Shown here in pieces: positions 23,371 to 35,592 of a DNA stretch of 64,000 bases. Both the position numbers and the translations under genes were made by a program. Position 1 is the first letter of the stretch. Each line of letters begins with the position of its first letter. Source of the DNA: Zeugodacus cucurbitae (taxonomy: Eukaryota > Arthropoda > Insecta > Diptera > Tephritidae); NCBI RefSeq assembly GCF_028554725.1, contig NC_071667.1:15979501-16043500 (forward strand). The letters run 5' to 3'. The notes beneath the pieces were generated by a model that saw only the letters and a list, made by a program, of their open reading frames with translations, was not told the DNA's origin and ran no database searches.

Positions 23371-24072
23371 TGTCCAAACTTTCTGCAGTCGTTTTTTTAA
23401 GCCATTTCTTAATACAGTTCAAAAATGAAAGAAATCGGATAATAACCATGCCCACCTCCCATACAAAGGTTAGGTTGAAAATTACTAAAAGTGGGTTAAC
23501 TCACTAACGAAAAACGTCAGAAACACTAAATTTCACATAAGAAATGACAGATGGAAGCTGCACTCAGATTTGTTTACAAAATGGAAAATGGGCGTGGCGT
23601 CGCCCACTTATGGGTCAAAAACCATATCTCAGGAACTACTCGACCGATTTCAATGAAACTTGGTTTGTAACAGTTTGGGATGTAACAATGATATGTTGTG
23701 AAAATAGGCCAAATCGCTTCACAACCACGCCTACTTCCTATATACCAGAACTTTGAAGACGATCTGAATCGTTTACTTTACAATATATAAAGTAAGTACT
23801 AGTGAAGATATCGGTGCAGAACTTTGCACAAATACTGTGTTAATAGTGTGGCAGCCCTATTCTAAAAATCGTCGAAATCGGGCCATAGGTTTTTAAGGCC
23901 CCATATATCGAACACGAGGACCTCGGTGCTTCTAACCTAATATTATGGTTTCCAACTTTCAATGGACTTTATACAATATATATGACGAATATATTGGTCA
24001 AATTGTGTATTTTATAATATTAATAGAGTTAAACAAATAAATTGCGAGAGTATAAAATGTTACTTACTTGTT
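23371..24072 (+). repeat. Dispersed repeat family, truncated copy 1
   Basis: Shares long blocks with 45.3-46.2, 50.2-50.5 and 57.9-59.2 kb: CTTTCTGCAGTCG, TAATAACCATGCCCACCTCC, TGGGTCAAAAACCATATCTC and a 3' end reading ATTGCGAGAGTATAAAATGT. It lacks the 5' part with the CTGTCCGT tract. Frames in it (for example 23544-23756) are not coding. Confidence 0.8.
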
Positions 24073-25020
24073 ATAAATTATTATTTACACAAATCGAATT
24101 TCAGTTAGTACACATAAACTGAAAACTATCAATGAAAGAGCAAAACTCAAGTTCAGTCATAAATATTTTCCACAGAAAAAAAAAACAAATCCGGCGAATC
24201 GAATGGAAGTGTCGAAACGAAATGAGTAAAGCTATTTACATTCACATTGCTGTCGTAAACAGCGAACTCTTGAGCAAAAATTGTATTTTACAAAAAGTAG
24301 ATTTTAAATTACAGAGGAGGTGGCAATTGTAGTTCCAGGAGACTAAAATTCATATATACCTTTTTAATATTTTAATATATACATACTTTTAAGAGAGTTA
24401 ATACCGTTCTGCTATGAATTAATTTTTCAAAGAAATCACAATACTCTAAAAAATGTTGTCAACTACAACTCTTCCTTTTTGGATTAAATTTTTTAAACAT
24501 GTGGCAATTCAACTCTAAATATTTTTTAGCTTTATGCTTTCTTAAATTTTTTGATTTTGATGTATATTTAGTAACATTTTGTATCTCATTCATTTATGGA
24601 CTAATAATCAATAATTTCAAACAGGTGGTATGGATCTCGTTAAGTAATCGTATTTTGAGAATATGTTTCATATTTTTCGTAAAATACAATTTACACCTCA
24701 AATTAATTTCTAACTTTCTAAATGGACAATTTCTTTGAAAATCTTTCCTCCTAAACATCGTTCAATCATAGTCAATTACTATCACGCTTTGCTTAACTTC
24801 AATAGTATCAACCAGGATGTGGTATTTAGTAAGATTTAGACACCATTAATTATTAAAGATTTTAATCATTTCGTGTTTAAAAAAATATTGGCTGAACAAA
24901 TGTTTAATAGTTTTATGCTTAAATATGTGCAGGTGACCTCGCATCTCTTGATGTTGGCCTACACCAGTTTCTTTGCTTGATTATGTTGCCTTCCACGGTT
25001 AAAGCGCAACAATAGTGCAT
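24073..25020. other. Gene-free AT-rich stretch
   Basis: Only short accidental frames. Nothing recognised. Confidence 0.4.
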
Positions 25021-25990
25021 ACATAGTGTGTTCTTGGCATACGCGCAAGCGGAAGTACTTAAGCATAGCACAAACGGAAGTAAACGAAACTAAAATTGAG
25101 CACTGCTTGCTTACTTTGCCACTAAAAGAGTACGGAGGCCGGTGGGCGGTCTGCGGTGTGTGTTTTTGTGTGGAGTGATTGCATACCTTATGCTATGAGC
25201 TTAGTTTCGTCTCATTCATGTGGTTTTTTGTTGGTCCGTTCGTTTACGGTTAGTCTTTTACCGCCTACTCACAGCCCACAAGCCGCTATGAGGGCGCGTC
25301 GCGTCATGTCTCGCTTTGATATGCAAAACAAGTAGCAACATCCTCGTCTTTACTGTTATTTTTCAGTGCTTTTTGTAATACTCTTTCGTTTTGCAATTTC
25401 TCGCAAATTTTACTGTACTTCTCTTTAACCTCCATCTCTTCCTCTCTCTATCTCTCTTCCGCTTGCGCTGCCGCTGACATACGACTTGAATTTCAAGTTC
25501 CCCCTTGTTTACTCGCTAAACGCAAACAAGCCGCGCGCAAAGCGGAACTGAGGGCGCGTTTCGACAGGATGTACTCCTCATAGTTTTATGCACTTTTATT
25601 ACAGTAGTAATGATGATTTCGTAGTTGTTGTAGTTGTTTATTTCTGTGTTTTTGGAAACCATTGTGCTGGTACAAGCGCTAAGTAGTAGCCAAGTGGTCG
25701 GCAGTGCACCCGGACGACGCGTCTCCAACGGTGTTTACGACAACCAGCCAGCGCTGAAACAAAGGCGGCTTCGTGTAAATATTAAAAGAAAACAAATTAT
25801 TTTCGAGCTTAAAGTGTTGGCAGTAGCGCTTCTAAAATATATACAACAACTACATCGGGTGTGCACTAGAGTGGTAATGGTTTTTCTTACCGCCTGCTGC
25901 CTTGCGGTTTTGCAATTCTCTGTTGGTTTGTGTATGCACGATTGTAATTTTCTTGCTGTTTTATTCACGTAAAGGCTACATGCACTTGAA
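25021..25990 (+). promoter_or_regulatory. Possible promoter / 5' exon region
   Basis: Base composition rises well above the surroundings. Features include CT-rich tracts (CTCTTCCTCTCTCTATCTCTC near 25440, potential GAGA-factor sites on the other strand), several GCGCG clusters (about 25290 and 25530-25560) and CAG-rich text near 25700-25770. This resembles promoter-proximal or first-exon DNA of large fly genes. The frames crossing it (112 aa plus, 98 aa minus) show no recognisable domain. No defined start site can be chosen. Confidence 0.25.
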
Positions 25991-26574
25991 TTGCATTTAC
26001 ATTTTTGGCAGCTTTGTAAAAGGAATCGCATGGCAACAAAGGCCCTGCACTTCTAAGAAAATGTTGGAAATAATTACAAAAAGCAAAACCGAAAAGTTGG
26101 AAAATCTCTCTTCAGTAAAAGCATTCCTTTCAAATTGAAGTGCAAAACACTTCTTCCTTGTAGTGCGAATTAAATCGCTAAATTGCAAAGAGGACAGTTT
26201 TTAATTTATTTAGAATACACTTTGAGCTTAACAAATCAGTAGTTGATAGGAAAATACATTAAAGCCTGAGTAGGAGTCTATTGTTGTATCTATAAAGTGC
26301 TACTAACTTCTAGTAGTACACTGAAATCCTTAAAACAAAAATTTGTAAGGTAAAGGGTAACATATAACTTGAAAATGCTAAGGTTTGTTGTATCTAAGAA
26401 CAACTTGTTATTATTATGAACACAGGAGGAAACATTAGAAACTATCCCAACCGGGAAAGAGTACTTATCAGTGATACAATAAGCGTGGAAAAAATCTCTC
26501 AAGGTTTAAACAATACTTCCAGTAAATTCGCAGTAGTCTGATAAATGAAATAGGAATGGATCCAGAAAAGTAAA
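25991..26574. other. Gene-free stretch
   Basis: AT-rich, no supported gene or repeat boundary. Confidence 0.4.
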
Positions 26575-26825
26575 TACAGTGGAACTTCCATAACTCGAAC
26601 TTCTATAACTCGAAGATCTCCATAACTCGAACTTTTGAATTGGCAATAGAAGTCAAATTTCATACAAATTTCCTTCCATAAATCGAACTTTTCGACCAGA
26701 GCATAATACAAAATTTAAAATTTTACTATCAAGGAACAATTTTAATGGATTATCTGTATTCGTATGGAGGCGAACAAAAAATATTATACTACACTTATCT
26801 TCTTCTTGACTGGCGTAGCCACCGC

Positions 26826-27218
26826 TTACGCGGTTATAGCCGAGTCCAAAACAGCGCGCCACGCATCTCTCCTTCTGGCAGTTTGGCGCCAATTGGTTAT
26901 TCCAAGCGAAGCCAGGTCCCTCTCCACCTGGTCCTTCCATCGGAGTGGAGGTCTCCCTCTTCCTCGGCTTCCACCAGCGGGTACTGCATCGAATACTTTC
27001 AGAGCTGGAGCACCTTCATCCATTCGAACAACATGTCCTAGCCAGCGTAGCCGCTGTTTTTTTATTCGCTGGACTATGTCTATGTCGTCGAATAACACAT
27101 ACAGCTCATCGTTCCATCGTCTGCGGTATTCGCCGTTGCCAATTCTTAAGGGACCATAAATCTTCCGCAAAACCTTTCTCTGGAAAACTCCTAGTGCCGT
27201 CTCATCGGATGTTGACAT
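26826..27218 (-). pseudogene. RTE C-terminal region, copy C
   Basis: Holds RRWNDELYVLFDDIDIVQ, KKQRLRWLGHVVRMDEG, AVPAGGSRGRGRPPLRWKDQ and the C-terminal DAWRAVLDSAITA. This is a more complete C-terminus than in copies A and B, which lack the GRGRPP segment. Confidence 0.78.
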
Positions 27219-28188
27219 CGTCCACGCTTCTGCACCGTAAAGTAGGACGGGAATGATCAGAGACTCGTAGAGTTTTTGTTCGTCGAGAGAGGACTTTACT
27301 TTTCAATTGCCAACTTAGTCCATAGTAGCACCTGTTGGCAAGAGTGATTCTGCGTTGGATTTCCAGGCTGACATTGTTATTGCTGTTAATGCTGGTTCCC
27401 AGGTAGACGAAATTATCTACAACTTCAAAGTTATGACTGTCAACAGTGATGTGGGAGCCCAGACGCGAATGCGCTGACTGTTTGTTTGACGACAGGAGAT
27501 ATTTCGGCTTGTCCTCGTTCACCACCAGACCCATACGCTTCGCTTCCTTATCCAGTCTGGAGAAAGCAGAACTAACGGCGCGGGTGTTGTTTCCAATGAT
27601 ATCGATATCATCGGCGTACGCCAGTAGCTGTACACTCTTATAGAAGATTGTACCTTCTCTGTTTAGCTCTGCAGCTCGTATTATTTTCTCCAGCATCAGG
27701 TTAAAGAAATCACGCGAGAGTGAGTCACCTTGTCTGAAACCTCGTCTGGTATCGAACGGCTCGGAGAGGTCCTTCCCGATCCTGACGGAGCTTTTGGTGT
27801 TGCTCAACGTCAGCTTACACAGCCGTATTAGTTTTTCGGGGATACCAAATTCAGACATCGCGGCATAAAGGCAGCTCCTTTTCGTGCTGTCGCAAGCAGT
27901 TTTAAAGTCGACAAAGAGATGGTGTGTGTCGATCCTATTTTCACGGGTCTTCTCCAAAATTTGGCGCATGGTGAATATCTGGTCCGTTGTTGATTTTCCA
28001 GGTCTAAAGCCACACTGATAAGGTCCAATCAGTTTGTTGACGGTGGGCTTTAGTCTTTCACACAATACGCTCGACAGAACCTTATACGCGATGTTGAGGA
28101 GGCTTATCCCACGGTAATTGGCGCAAATTGTGGGGTCTCCCTTTTTGTGTATTGGGCAGAGTACACTGAGATTCCAATCGTCAGGCAT
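27202..28188 (-). pseudogene. RTE reverse transcriptase, copy C
   Basis: A 328-codon frame from MPDDWNLSVLCPIHKK through FVDFKTACDS, RRGFRQGDSLS and QLLAYADDIDIIGNN to NRCYYGLSWQLKSKVLS. Both catalytic Asp motifs are present in one frame, unlike copies A and B. The conserved A-F-D-S reads ACDS here. The N-terminal part (KNNKAAGADGLPTELF) is in another frame (28181-28600) after a small deletion near 28195, and the C-terminus is shifted into 26826-27218. Confidence 0.82.
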
Positions 28189-28600
28189 GCTTTCTTCTGC
28201 AAAGAAGCTGATGCAAGCACCTTATCAGCTCTTCGCCGCCGTATTTGAATAGCTCGGTCGGTAATCCATCGGCACCCGCCGCCTTATTGTTCTTCAAGCG
28301 GGTAATTGCTATTCGAATTTCTTCACGGTCGGGCAATGGAACATCTGCTCCATCGTCGTCGATTGGGGAATCGGGTTCGCCATCTCCTGGTGTTGTACTT
28401 TCACTGCCATTCACCAGGCTGGAGAAGTGTTCCCTCCACAAACTCAGTATACTCTGGTCATCAATAACTAGATCACCTCTGGGGGTCCTACAGGAGTGTG
28501 CTCCGGTCTTGAAACCTTCAGTTAGTCGCCGGATCTTTTCGTAAAATTTTCGAGCATTACCCCTGTCGACCAGCTTGTCAAGCTCTTCATACTCACGCAT
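28181..28600 (-). pseudogene. RTE linker and RT N-terminal part, copy C
   Basis: Carries MREYEELDKLVDRGNARKF, then ILSLWREHFSSLVNGSES and KNNKAAGADGLPTELF. The frame is lost at HQLLCRRKHA, where copies A and B read CRIWLEESMPDDW, because of a short deletion. Confidence 0.78.
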
Positions 28601-28941
28601 TTCGGCCTCTTTCTTTTTTTGTTTTCAAATGCGTCTCGCTTCCCTCTTCAGCTCTCGGTATATTAAACTTATAGGTTTCATAAATCGTGTAACAAAAGTA
28701 TGAGATATGGACGTCAAGAGCCAAACAATAGCAAACTGCAACAAACAAAATTTCAGAACACATGTTTTAACGTATTTAAATAAAACTTTATGCGAAGTAA
28801 ATAAATAAAAATGTGTATAAATCTATATTTTACAGCATTTTGAAAATTTGTCTGTTTTAATGAAAATTCTATAACTCGAAGTCTCTCTAACTCGAAGTTT
28901 TTTTATGGATTATGGTGATTCGAGTTATAGAAGTTCCACTA

Positions 28942-29425
28942 TTAGATTATATGAGACCTTTTTCAGTTTTAGTGAACGATTGTTACATGAAAATAATCTA
29001 ATATATACCAAAACTATTTCACGAACATAATCGAACTAAATGAACTACGACACTCAACCTATGTATCTGGTACAATCTAAAGAAATATTTCGACAAAATA
29101 ATTTGTCCGGAGTTAGAGCGTGAAGTATTTTAGTTTTTTAAATCTTAATATTTCTTATTTAATTAGTTATATCTTCCGGCATATGAACGTCTGCTAACAG
29201 GAACTAAAATTAACTTATAATTCTACATAACATTACATGGCTTCTGGACTAAGTTCAGTTTGAGGGAGAAGTGCTGTGGAGTGCTCTGGAGTGAAGTGGA
29301 ATTGTGGGCTAACTCAAAAGAAATAAAACTTGTATACTCATCAATATTTATTATTAATAGAAGAAAAATCATTAATAATAAATCAAGTTTATCTATAGTT
29401 TCAAAAAAGATATAATTATTTGACT
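28942..29425. other. Gene-free stretch
   Basis: AT-rich DNA without recognised features. Confidence 0.4.
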
Positions 29426-29429
29426 ATTT

Positions 29430-30100
29430 TTGAGCAGGCAATTCATATAAACTCAGGCACAAAAACTAAAAAAAATTTAAAGAAATAAATTGCGATTTAA
29501 CTGTCAAACTATTGTTAGTAGTCTGCTGAATTTCCGTTGCGTTTTAAAACATGTTAAATTGTCTTCATTAACCATAAAGTTCTCTTGAATACCCCTGTGA
29601 TTTTCAATAGGTTTTTAGTCTGGGCTACGATCGGGTCAGTCGAGATAATGAACAACTCTTTTCACCACCTGGAACAATGTATTGAGTCGTTATATTGCTG
29701 AAAAATTTAGCCAAGGCCGCATAACTCTTCTGATTTCTCTACCATCTAAAAAATCGCAATAGATTGACAAGTTCATTTTTTTTTTTTTTTTTAACACATA
29801 CCATTTCAGTGACTCCATTACAGCAAAAACTTTCCCACACCATAGGACCTCCACCTGACAGCGTTCTGATCATTGAAATTTCTTTATCAAATTATTTATC
29901 ATGCCAATGGTATTTAAATTCATTAGATTCATCTAAATTAAATCGGTTTTCATCGCTAAATATGAACTTTGAATATGGTTTTCGTCAAAGCTAAGCTTTA
30001 TGAGCGTCAGTTAACGGAGCTTTCTTGAGAAGTTTTGTGTAGACAACATGGTCAAATGATTTTAATATTTATAACAAATGTCTGCATTTTATTGGCAAAT
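29430..30100 (-). pseudogene. Tc3-like transposase remnant
   Basis: Minus-strand translation across several stops gives FIFSDENRFNLDE, FKYHWHD, GGGPMVWESFCCNG and later a region matching D-P-x-RSPD-x-P-IEN. FSDE, YYWHD and SPDLNPIEN are the first Asp, an adjacent motif and the terminal Glu region of Tc3-type DD34E transposases. The segment with the second Asp is not readable. An 18-T run near 29776 interrupts the frame. Clearly dead. Confidence 0.7.
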
Positions 30101-31130
30101 GTAATCTAATTATTAATAATTTCTAGAAATTACAGATCAGTCTGAGATCTTTCGATTTTTTTTGGCAATTTCTCTTGTAGAAATCCCCGGCTCGTAACTA
30201 AAGCGTGTTTGTCCTCTTTCATCAGTTGACACTATTTACCTCGTGTCATTTTCGCAGATCTTAGAAAATTGTTCAATCAAATATGTATACACCTTACAAT
30301 ATTTTCACTAAAATAATATAAATTTCCCCTGCCACCTGTAAACTCTTCGAAAACTCAAATGCAATTAAATTAATCCGCTGATCTCTTAAAACAAAATCAT
30401 TTATGTAACGGTACACACATCAATATTTCCCGCTATGCATCGGCGACTAAGTTTAATTTTTAATTAATAATTAATTTTTAATTTTTTTGATGTAATTACT
30501 ATACAAGTTACGCCACAGTTTTTAATTTTGTTTATAGTGAGTTTATGAGAATTGCCACCAGTGTACATGTATAAGTACTTTGAAGTATTCCGTTTCCCCT
30601 ATATTTATAATAACAAAAGGCTACTTGAGCAGGGTCAAACGTGCGATTGCTTAATAAAATTATATTTTTGCTCAAGGAATTGGGAAACTTTTATTAACAC
30701 TTTTTTAGTTGTACAAAATGTTGCTGCAAATGCAGTCAGTTCCCATTATATACCACAAGAAAGCGAGTAATTTGGATTTGTATATTGTTACAAACTGTAG
30801 ATTTTAAAGTTGTGGTTACGGTTTAGGAACAAAGTTAGAAAATTATTGTCAATCAAGATGTAAGATTTAAATGCGGACATAAATAGATATAGATATATTT
30901 AAAATAATTTACTAAGCGTTATATTTAATAAGCTTTGAAGCAATTTTGAATTGATTATCTTAAATCACCTCCAAAACGCCGACAAAGTTAACGAATTTAG
31001 AAAGCACCAGAAATATTATAGGTTACAAAGACTGATCCATTTTGAGGTTTCCTATTTTTTTTTAAGAAAAAGACACATTAAATTTAAATTTAATGGGGAG
31101 TGTTTATTATCGATCGAAAAAACATTATTA
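30101..31130. other. Gene-free stretch
   Basis: AT-rich. May include the remaining ends of the Tc3 remnant, but no inverted termini were identified. No supported gene. Confidence 0.4.
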
Positions 31131-31139
31131 GGCATTTAT

Positions 31140-31620
31140 TTTTTAAAGATTATCCCTTCCAAATGTTGGCCACGGCTACGTCTCAGATGGTCCATCCGTT
31201 GAGTCCAAATTTTCGATGACTCGTTCAATCATTTCGACTGATAACTGGGGAATGACATGCGTCATGTTTTGCTCCAAGGTCTGCATCAAAGCGGGATTGT
31301 CCGCATACACTTTAGACTTTATATCCCACAAGAAAAAGTATAACGGTGTGATATCACAAGATCTTGGTTGTCAATTGACCGGTCCAAAACGTGAAGTTAT
31401 CGGACAAATTTCAGACAATAATAATCAAATGGTCCAAACCAAACCGTTGTTTTTTCTGGATGAAATTTCAGCTCTATTTTCTTCAATGCTTGTTGGACAT
31501 GGTCTCTTCATTCGATTATTATCCAATAATGAAGGCTGGATCTCAAGAAGGATGATGGTGTTGCGAATAGTACCCACAGCCGATTATGTTAGGACGAAAT
31601 ATGACACCCTATAAGCAGAG
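31140..31620 (-). pseudogene. Degenerate DD41D-type mariner transposase remnant
   Basis: Reading on the minus strand gives FHPEKTTVW, later FFLWDIKSKVYADNPA, MTHVIPQLSVEMIERVIE and MDHLRRSRGQHL near the C-terminus. The same motifs occur in the element at 16.9-17.6 kb. The stretch with the second catalytic Asp is deleted and the frame is broken, so this is an older relative. A plus-strand 132-codon frame across it is a shadow. Confidence 0.7.
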
Positions 31621-32979
31621 CCAACTATAAAAAATGTGTGGCATACATGTTGATATGGGTTTTTTATTTAAAATGAAATGTATACATTTGATACACTTTT
31701 AAAATAAATTGGGTATGGTACAAATGTTTTTAAATGAAACATTGAGTTTCACATAATTTTTATATATTTTTTTAACTTTTGTTCAAGATGTGAGACTTTA
31801 CTTTTTTTACTTTTTTTTTTAAGCTTAGTGTATAAGATATGCAGCAGCAAAAGCATAAATAAATTAAAAATTTCGCATATACTTCAGCGCATAAAAATTG
31901 TATGGCATCAAGGGTTAGAAAATGCCAACATCTTAATGAAATTTCCCAAATATTATAAGTCACACAATTGGCTGATAAATTTCTGCTGCGCATTAAAGCG
32001 CAATTTCCTTCATTGACAAAGCAATTATAAGCCGGCGCTAGGCACAGCGGAAGCGATTTTTTATTTGCATATTAGCATAATTTTGAACCCGTCCGTGGAA
32101 AGACATAAAAATGTAAACTTTACGGGTCTCACAAGCAGAGGCCAAGCACATAAAACAAATATCTTTTGGTAGCCAAGCATTTATTAAAATAATTAAAATA
32201 TTATTACATTAAAATGCATGAAGATGCGAGCGAAACATTCCCAAAAGTTAAGATCAAACAGTCAGCTACGAACCAGCCAAAAATTCACTGAAAGCCTACA
32301 AATTAACACGCATTAAACGGAGCGGGAAATGAAAAACATAAACAAAAAGCGCAACAAAATGGCGCAGAAATTTTTAAAGAAATTGTTAACTAAGCGAAAC
32401 GCCAGCGACATGACACCAAAGCGTGTCATGCAAATACGAATACTATGTAGAACAACGGTTTCGGCGAAAACCGTCTGACCATGTGAAGTCGCGCAAAGAA
32501 AAAAATGTGTAATTAAATTTTAAAATTTGTTGACCGCAACGTGCTGAGCATGCAAATGGAATTGGAAATTGGGCAACGCAGAGCGCAGCGCAGCACAACA
32601 ATAGAAGTTGCGAGCAGAAATAACAGGACACACAACAGCATGGGACAGAAGTAAAAAAAAAAAAAAAAAAAACAAATGGAGGGCGCCACATCAACTAAAA
32701 AAAACGCAGTTTAACACGACTGAGCCGTTACACGCGACATGAGAGTGTAAGCAACAGCTAAATATAATAGCGAGAAAATGCTTGCAGAAAATAAATAAAA
32801 ATGGAATTTGTCGCTAAATGGCACTGTGCAAGGGTACACATATTTGTGTGGTATACATATGTATATGTGTGAAGTAAAATTCAAATTTTTGCTTGAAATT
32901 AAAAAAGTGCTGATTTATGCTGAAAATTCACGTATCTGTATATGCACACTAATATATGTGAATAAATAAAATATGCATA
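31621..32979. other. Gene-free stretch, moderately complex DNA
   Basis: No gene. The 32.0-32.8 kb part is less AT-rich and contains a poly-A run near 32653-32672 and the imperfect palindrome ACGGTTTCGGCGAAAACCGT near 32457. It could be non-coding regulatory DNA, but nothing proves it. Confidence 0.4.
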
Positions 32980-33251
32980 CATTAGGGTGACCCCAAAAAA
33001 TAAGAAGAAACATTTTCTCCAGATTTTTTAACTTTGGTAATAATTACAGTCAAAATCTACAACAAACATAATTTTCATCGCATTTAAAACATGTTTGTTT
33101 CGTATTTAAAAAAGACAGCATTTAATGTGTTGTGTTGTCTTCTGATATTTTTTTCATTCAAATCTCATTTTAATTGGTAGCTTCAAAATATTATTTCATA
33201 ATTGAAATTAAAAGAAAAAATATAGTAGTTTTGTTTCGGACCACCCTAATG
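32980..33251. mobile_element. 272-bp MITE with TA flanks
   Basis: CATTAGGGTGACCCC at the left and GGACCACCCTAATG at the right form short inverted ends, bounded by TA at 32978-32979 and 33252-33253. The interior is AT-rich and non-coding. A similar end (GAACCACCCTAATAC) occurs near 35205. Confidence 0.6.
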
Positions 33252-33946
33252 TATACATAATCATATCTACAATTTAGCAGAGTTGAACTTAATGATATTG
33301 TTCAAAAATGAACATGCCAAAGGGCATCACTATCAATACGCATCTATATATTTAGTTTTTTATTATACTACATATAAAGAATAAGAATAGAAATATGTAA
33401 GATAAGAAATATGTAAGAACAGATACGGTCCACTACTCTTAAATATGTATGTTCAAATATATTGAAGAGGCATACATACATACATGAACAGGCAAATAAA
33501 CATATATGCATTTATAAGCAACACACATACAATTATATGAGGCACGTACGTATGCATTGATATGCAATACACATGCACTCAAAAATACAAACATATTTAC
33601 TTAGATAACCTATTGACCTAAGATATACATTTAGGCAATTGAATACAAATGTGCATGTGCACTTGAAAATAACCCCATGCATTGCAGCATAAACAATATG
33701 CAGCATACATACAAACATACACACATACACATATATTTATATAGTTAAGATAATTCTAAAATTTGTATATAATTAAGAGAAAACCCAAAATAAAATCAGA
33801 ATGAAATAGTTCTCACTCAAGCTTGGTGTTTCAATATTTTCCCTGACCCGCGGTAAGAGATATTTGAAATCAGCTTGTTTTAAACAGATATTGTTGTCCA
33901 TCAAAATATGCTGAACACTGATCGAAATGTTTACATATTATTATAT
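33252..33946. other. Gene-free, CATA/TACA-rich low-complexity DNA
   Basis: Contains many ACATACATAC-type short repeats (33470-33740). No gene supported. Confidence 0.5.
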
Positions 33947-34983
33947 TGGTTGGCAAATATCTCCCTTCTGCTTTTTTGCTCTTAATAAAAAGTGTTACAG
34001 TGATCGGATTTAGTACTTAAACTTCATAATACGCACTTCGAAGCCCGCCTCCTTATTTGCGAAGAACTCGGACACCTGCATTTTACAAGCCTCTTTTGAG
34101 TTCAACTTTACACCACCAAGGTCGCTCGCCATGGACAGGAACAGGTGGTAATCGCTTGGCGCTATGTCCGGGCTATATGGTGGATGCGATAAAACCTCCC
34201 ATCTGAGCTCCCGTATCTTCTGAAGAGTCATCAACGATGTGTGTGGTCTGACGTTGTCCTGGTGGAACACTACACCCTTCCTGTTGACCAATTCTGTACG
34301 CTTCTGGTCGATCGTCTGCGACCACGACCATTTTCGTTTGATAATGTCGTATATGATCCATTTTTCGTCGCCTGTCACCATCCGCTTCAAAAATGGGTCG
34401 AGTTCGTTCCGTTACAGCAGCATATCGCAGGTGTTGATTCGGTCCAAAAGGTTTTTTTTTTTGCCTCAAATCATGCGGCACCCAAACATCAAGTTTTTTC
34501 GTGTAATCAGCATTCTGCAGATCATTTAAAATTGTTTGGTGACTAACTCCCATTTCCGGGCCGATGTCACGAGATGCCACATGTTGGTATAACTCGATGT
34601 TGTCCATGATTCACAGGTCTTCAGCCGGCTGGCTTATCCATGGTATCGTTTTCAGTCGCTCTGAATCGTCGAAACCAATCCTCCGCAGTTCGAAGTGATA
34701 GAGTACCATCTCCCAAAACACCATTAATCTCACGGATCTCTAGCGGATTTGCCTTTAACGAAGGAAAAATTTTTAATAGCGTGAATTTCACCGTTTATGA
34801 ACTCCATGTTTATACGTTTATAACTGTTAAACGCAATATCCAAACAAATCATGCATAGCGTCGTTTTGTAGCTTATATCAAGAAATTTCAAAGATGTGTA
34901 GTATTGCCAGATATGAGCTCTGTAGCGCTTTCTATATAGCCGTGAAATTCAAAAGGCAAAAAGGCGGAAGAGAGTTATTTGTA
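33947..34983 (-). mobile_element. DD34D mariner element, internally deleted
   Basis: The left end, CAAATATCTCCCTTCTGC followed by TTTTTTGC, matches the reverse complement of the right end (AAAAAGGCGGAAGAGAG, then TTATTTG). Between them lies a broken mariner transposase on the minus strand. A second element with the same ends is at 47.8-48.6 kb. Confidence 0.75.
34010..34607 (-). pseudogene. Mariner transposase (DD34D), broken
   Basis: Two overlapping frames hold the protein. The upstream one shows GVSHQTILNDLQ and KLDVWVPHDLRQK (end of the DNA-binding region). The downstream one shows MVTGDEKWIIYD (first Asp), VVFHQDNVRPHTS (second Asp) and SPDIAPSDYHLF, with 34 residues between the last two catalytic Asp. 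About 50 residues between KWSWS and QKRTELVNRKG are missing relative to full-length mariners, and frameshifts separate the halves. Upstream, 34620-34860 retains eroded N-terminal sequence (AEDWFRRF). Confidence 0.8.
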
Positions 34984-35592
34984 ATAATATATTATATTAT
35001 TTAAATTGTGGAATAATATATTAGGATGTATAGGTTTTGTGAGAATTTTCTAAAAATGTAACTAATTTTTTTTTTTGAAGCACCGTAATATTAGCACAAA
35101 TTCAATAAAGAAAAGCTTAAAAATACTAAATGTATGTATGTATCTTCAATAAGATTTTTTAATACCTGATCTTTACTGAAAATTTGCAACGAAAAAAAAT
35201 TAACTTTAGAACCACCCTAATACATTGAGCACACACTTATATATTTACTGCATATGATTTATCAAGTGAAATTTGTTGCTTTCATTGCTCGTCGTGTGGC
35301 AAGTGTGGTTGATTGCTGTACCAACAGTCATTGCAGAAAAAATTAATTTATAGCCATGCACATACATATATACATATGTATGAATAAATATATATAAGCA
35401 CATGCATTGCATTACGTTGCCATCGATTGCACCATTAAAAGCATCCGTGCTGCTGCTACTGATGCCCATGCCGATGACCAATGGCAATTGCCGACAGCCA
35501 GTTGCAACGTCAACGCTTTTGTCAGCGCCAGCAGCTATGCGATTTGCATATTCGTCTGTTACTTGAAACTGTGATATTTTTACCGCTTGCAG
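34984..35592. other. Gene-free stretch before the candidate exon
   Basis: Contains a MITE-like end (ACCACCCTAATAC near 35205) and, from about 35400, more complex sequence. The 123-codon minus-strand frame at 35245-35616 has no recognisable domain and is not called. Confidence 0.4.

Larger units (their letters stand above)
26805..28663 (-). mobile_element. RTE-clade retrotransposon, copy C (5'-truncated)
   Basis: Lacks the endonuclease but keeps the linker to RT (RELKREAR, EMREYEELDKLVDRG) that copies A and B have lost, the whole RT including LLAYADDIDIIG, and the C-terminal block. The 3' end runs to GCGTAAGCGGTGGCTACGCC on the minus strand, followed by AGTCAAGAAGAAG. The truncation point is near 28663. 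Truncated 5' ends are normal for non-LTR elements. Confidence 0.87.
26577..28941. mobile_element. Pogo-like inverted-repeat element interrupted by an RTE
   Basis: Left end CAGTGGAACTTCCATAACTC (after TA at 26575-26576), continuing with further ATAACTCGAA repeats. Right end GAGTTATAGAAGTTCCACT at about 28922-28940 is its inverted copy, with a TA nearby. The ATAACTCGAA repeats recur in both arms. CAGT ends with TA flanks suggest a pogo/Tigger-type non-autonomous element. The RTE copy at 26.8-28.7 kb splits it. Confidence 0.65.

Noticed and set aside
25634..25972. 112-codon plus-strand frame in the GC-richer island
   Set aside because: No recognisable domain, weak start context, overlaps an opposite-strand frame of similar length; treated as part of a possible regulatory or 5' exon region.
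33470..33740. CATA-rich frames and repeats as a satellite or CRISPR-like array
   Set aside because: Irregular simple-sequence DNA without fixed repeat and spacer lengths; typical fly microsatellite text.
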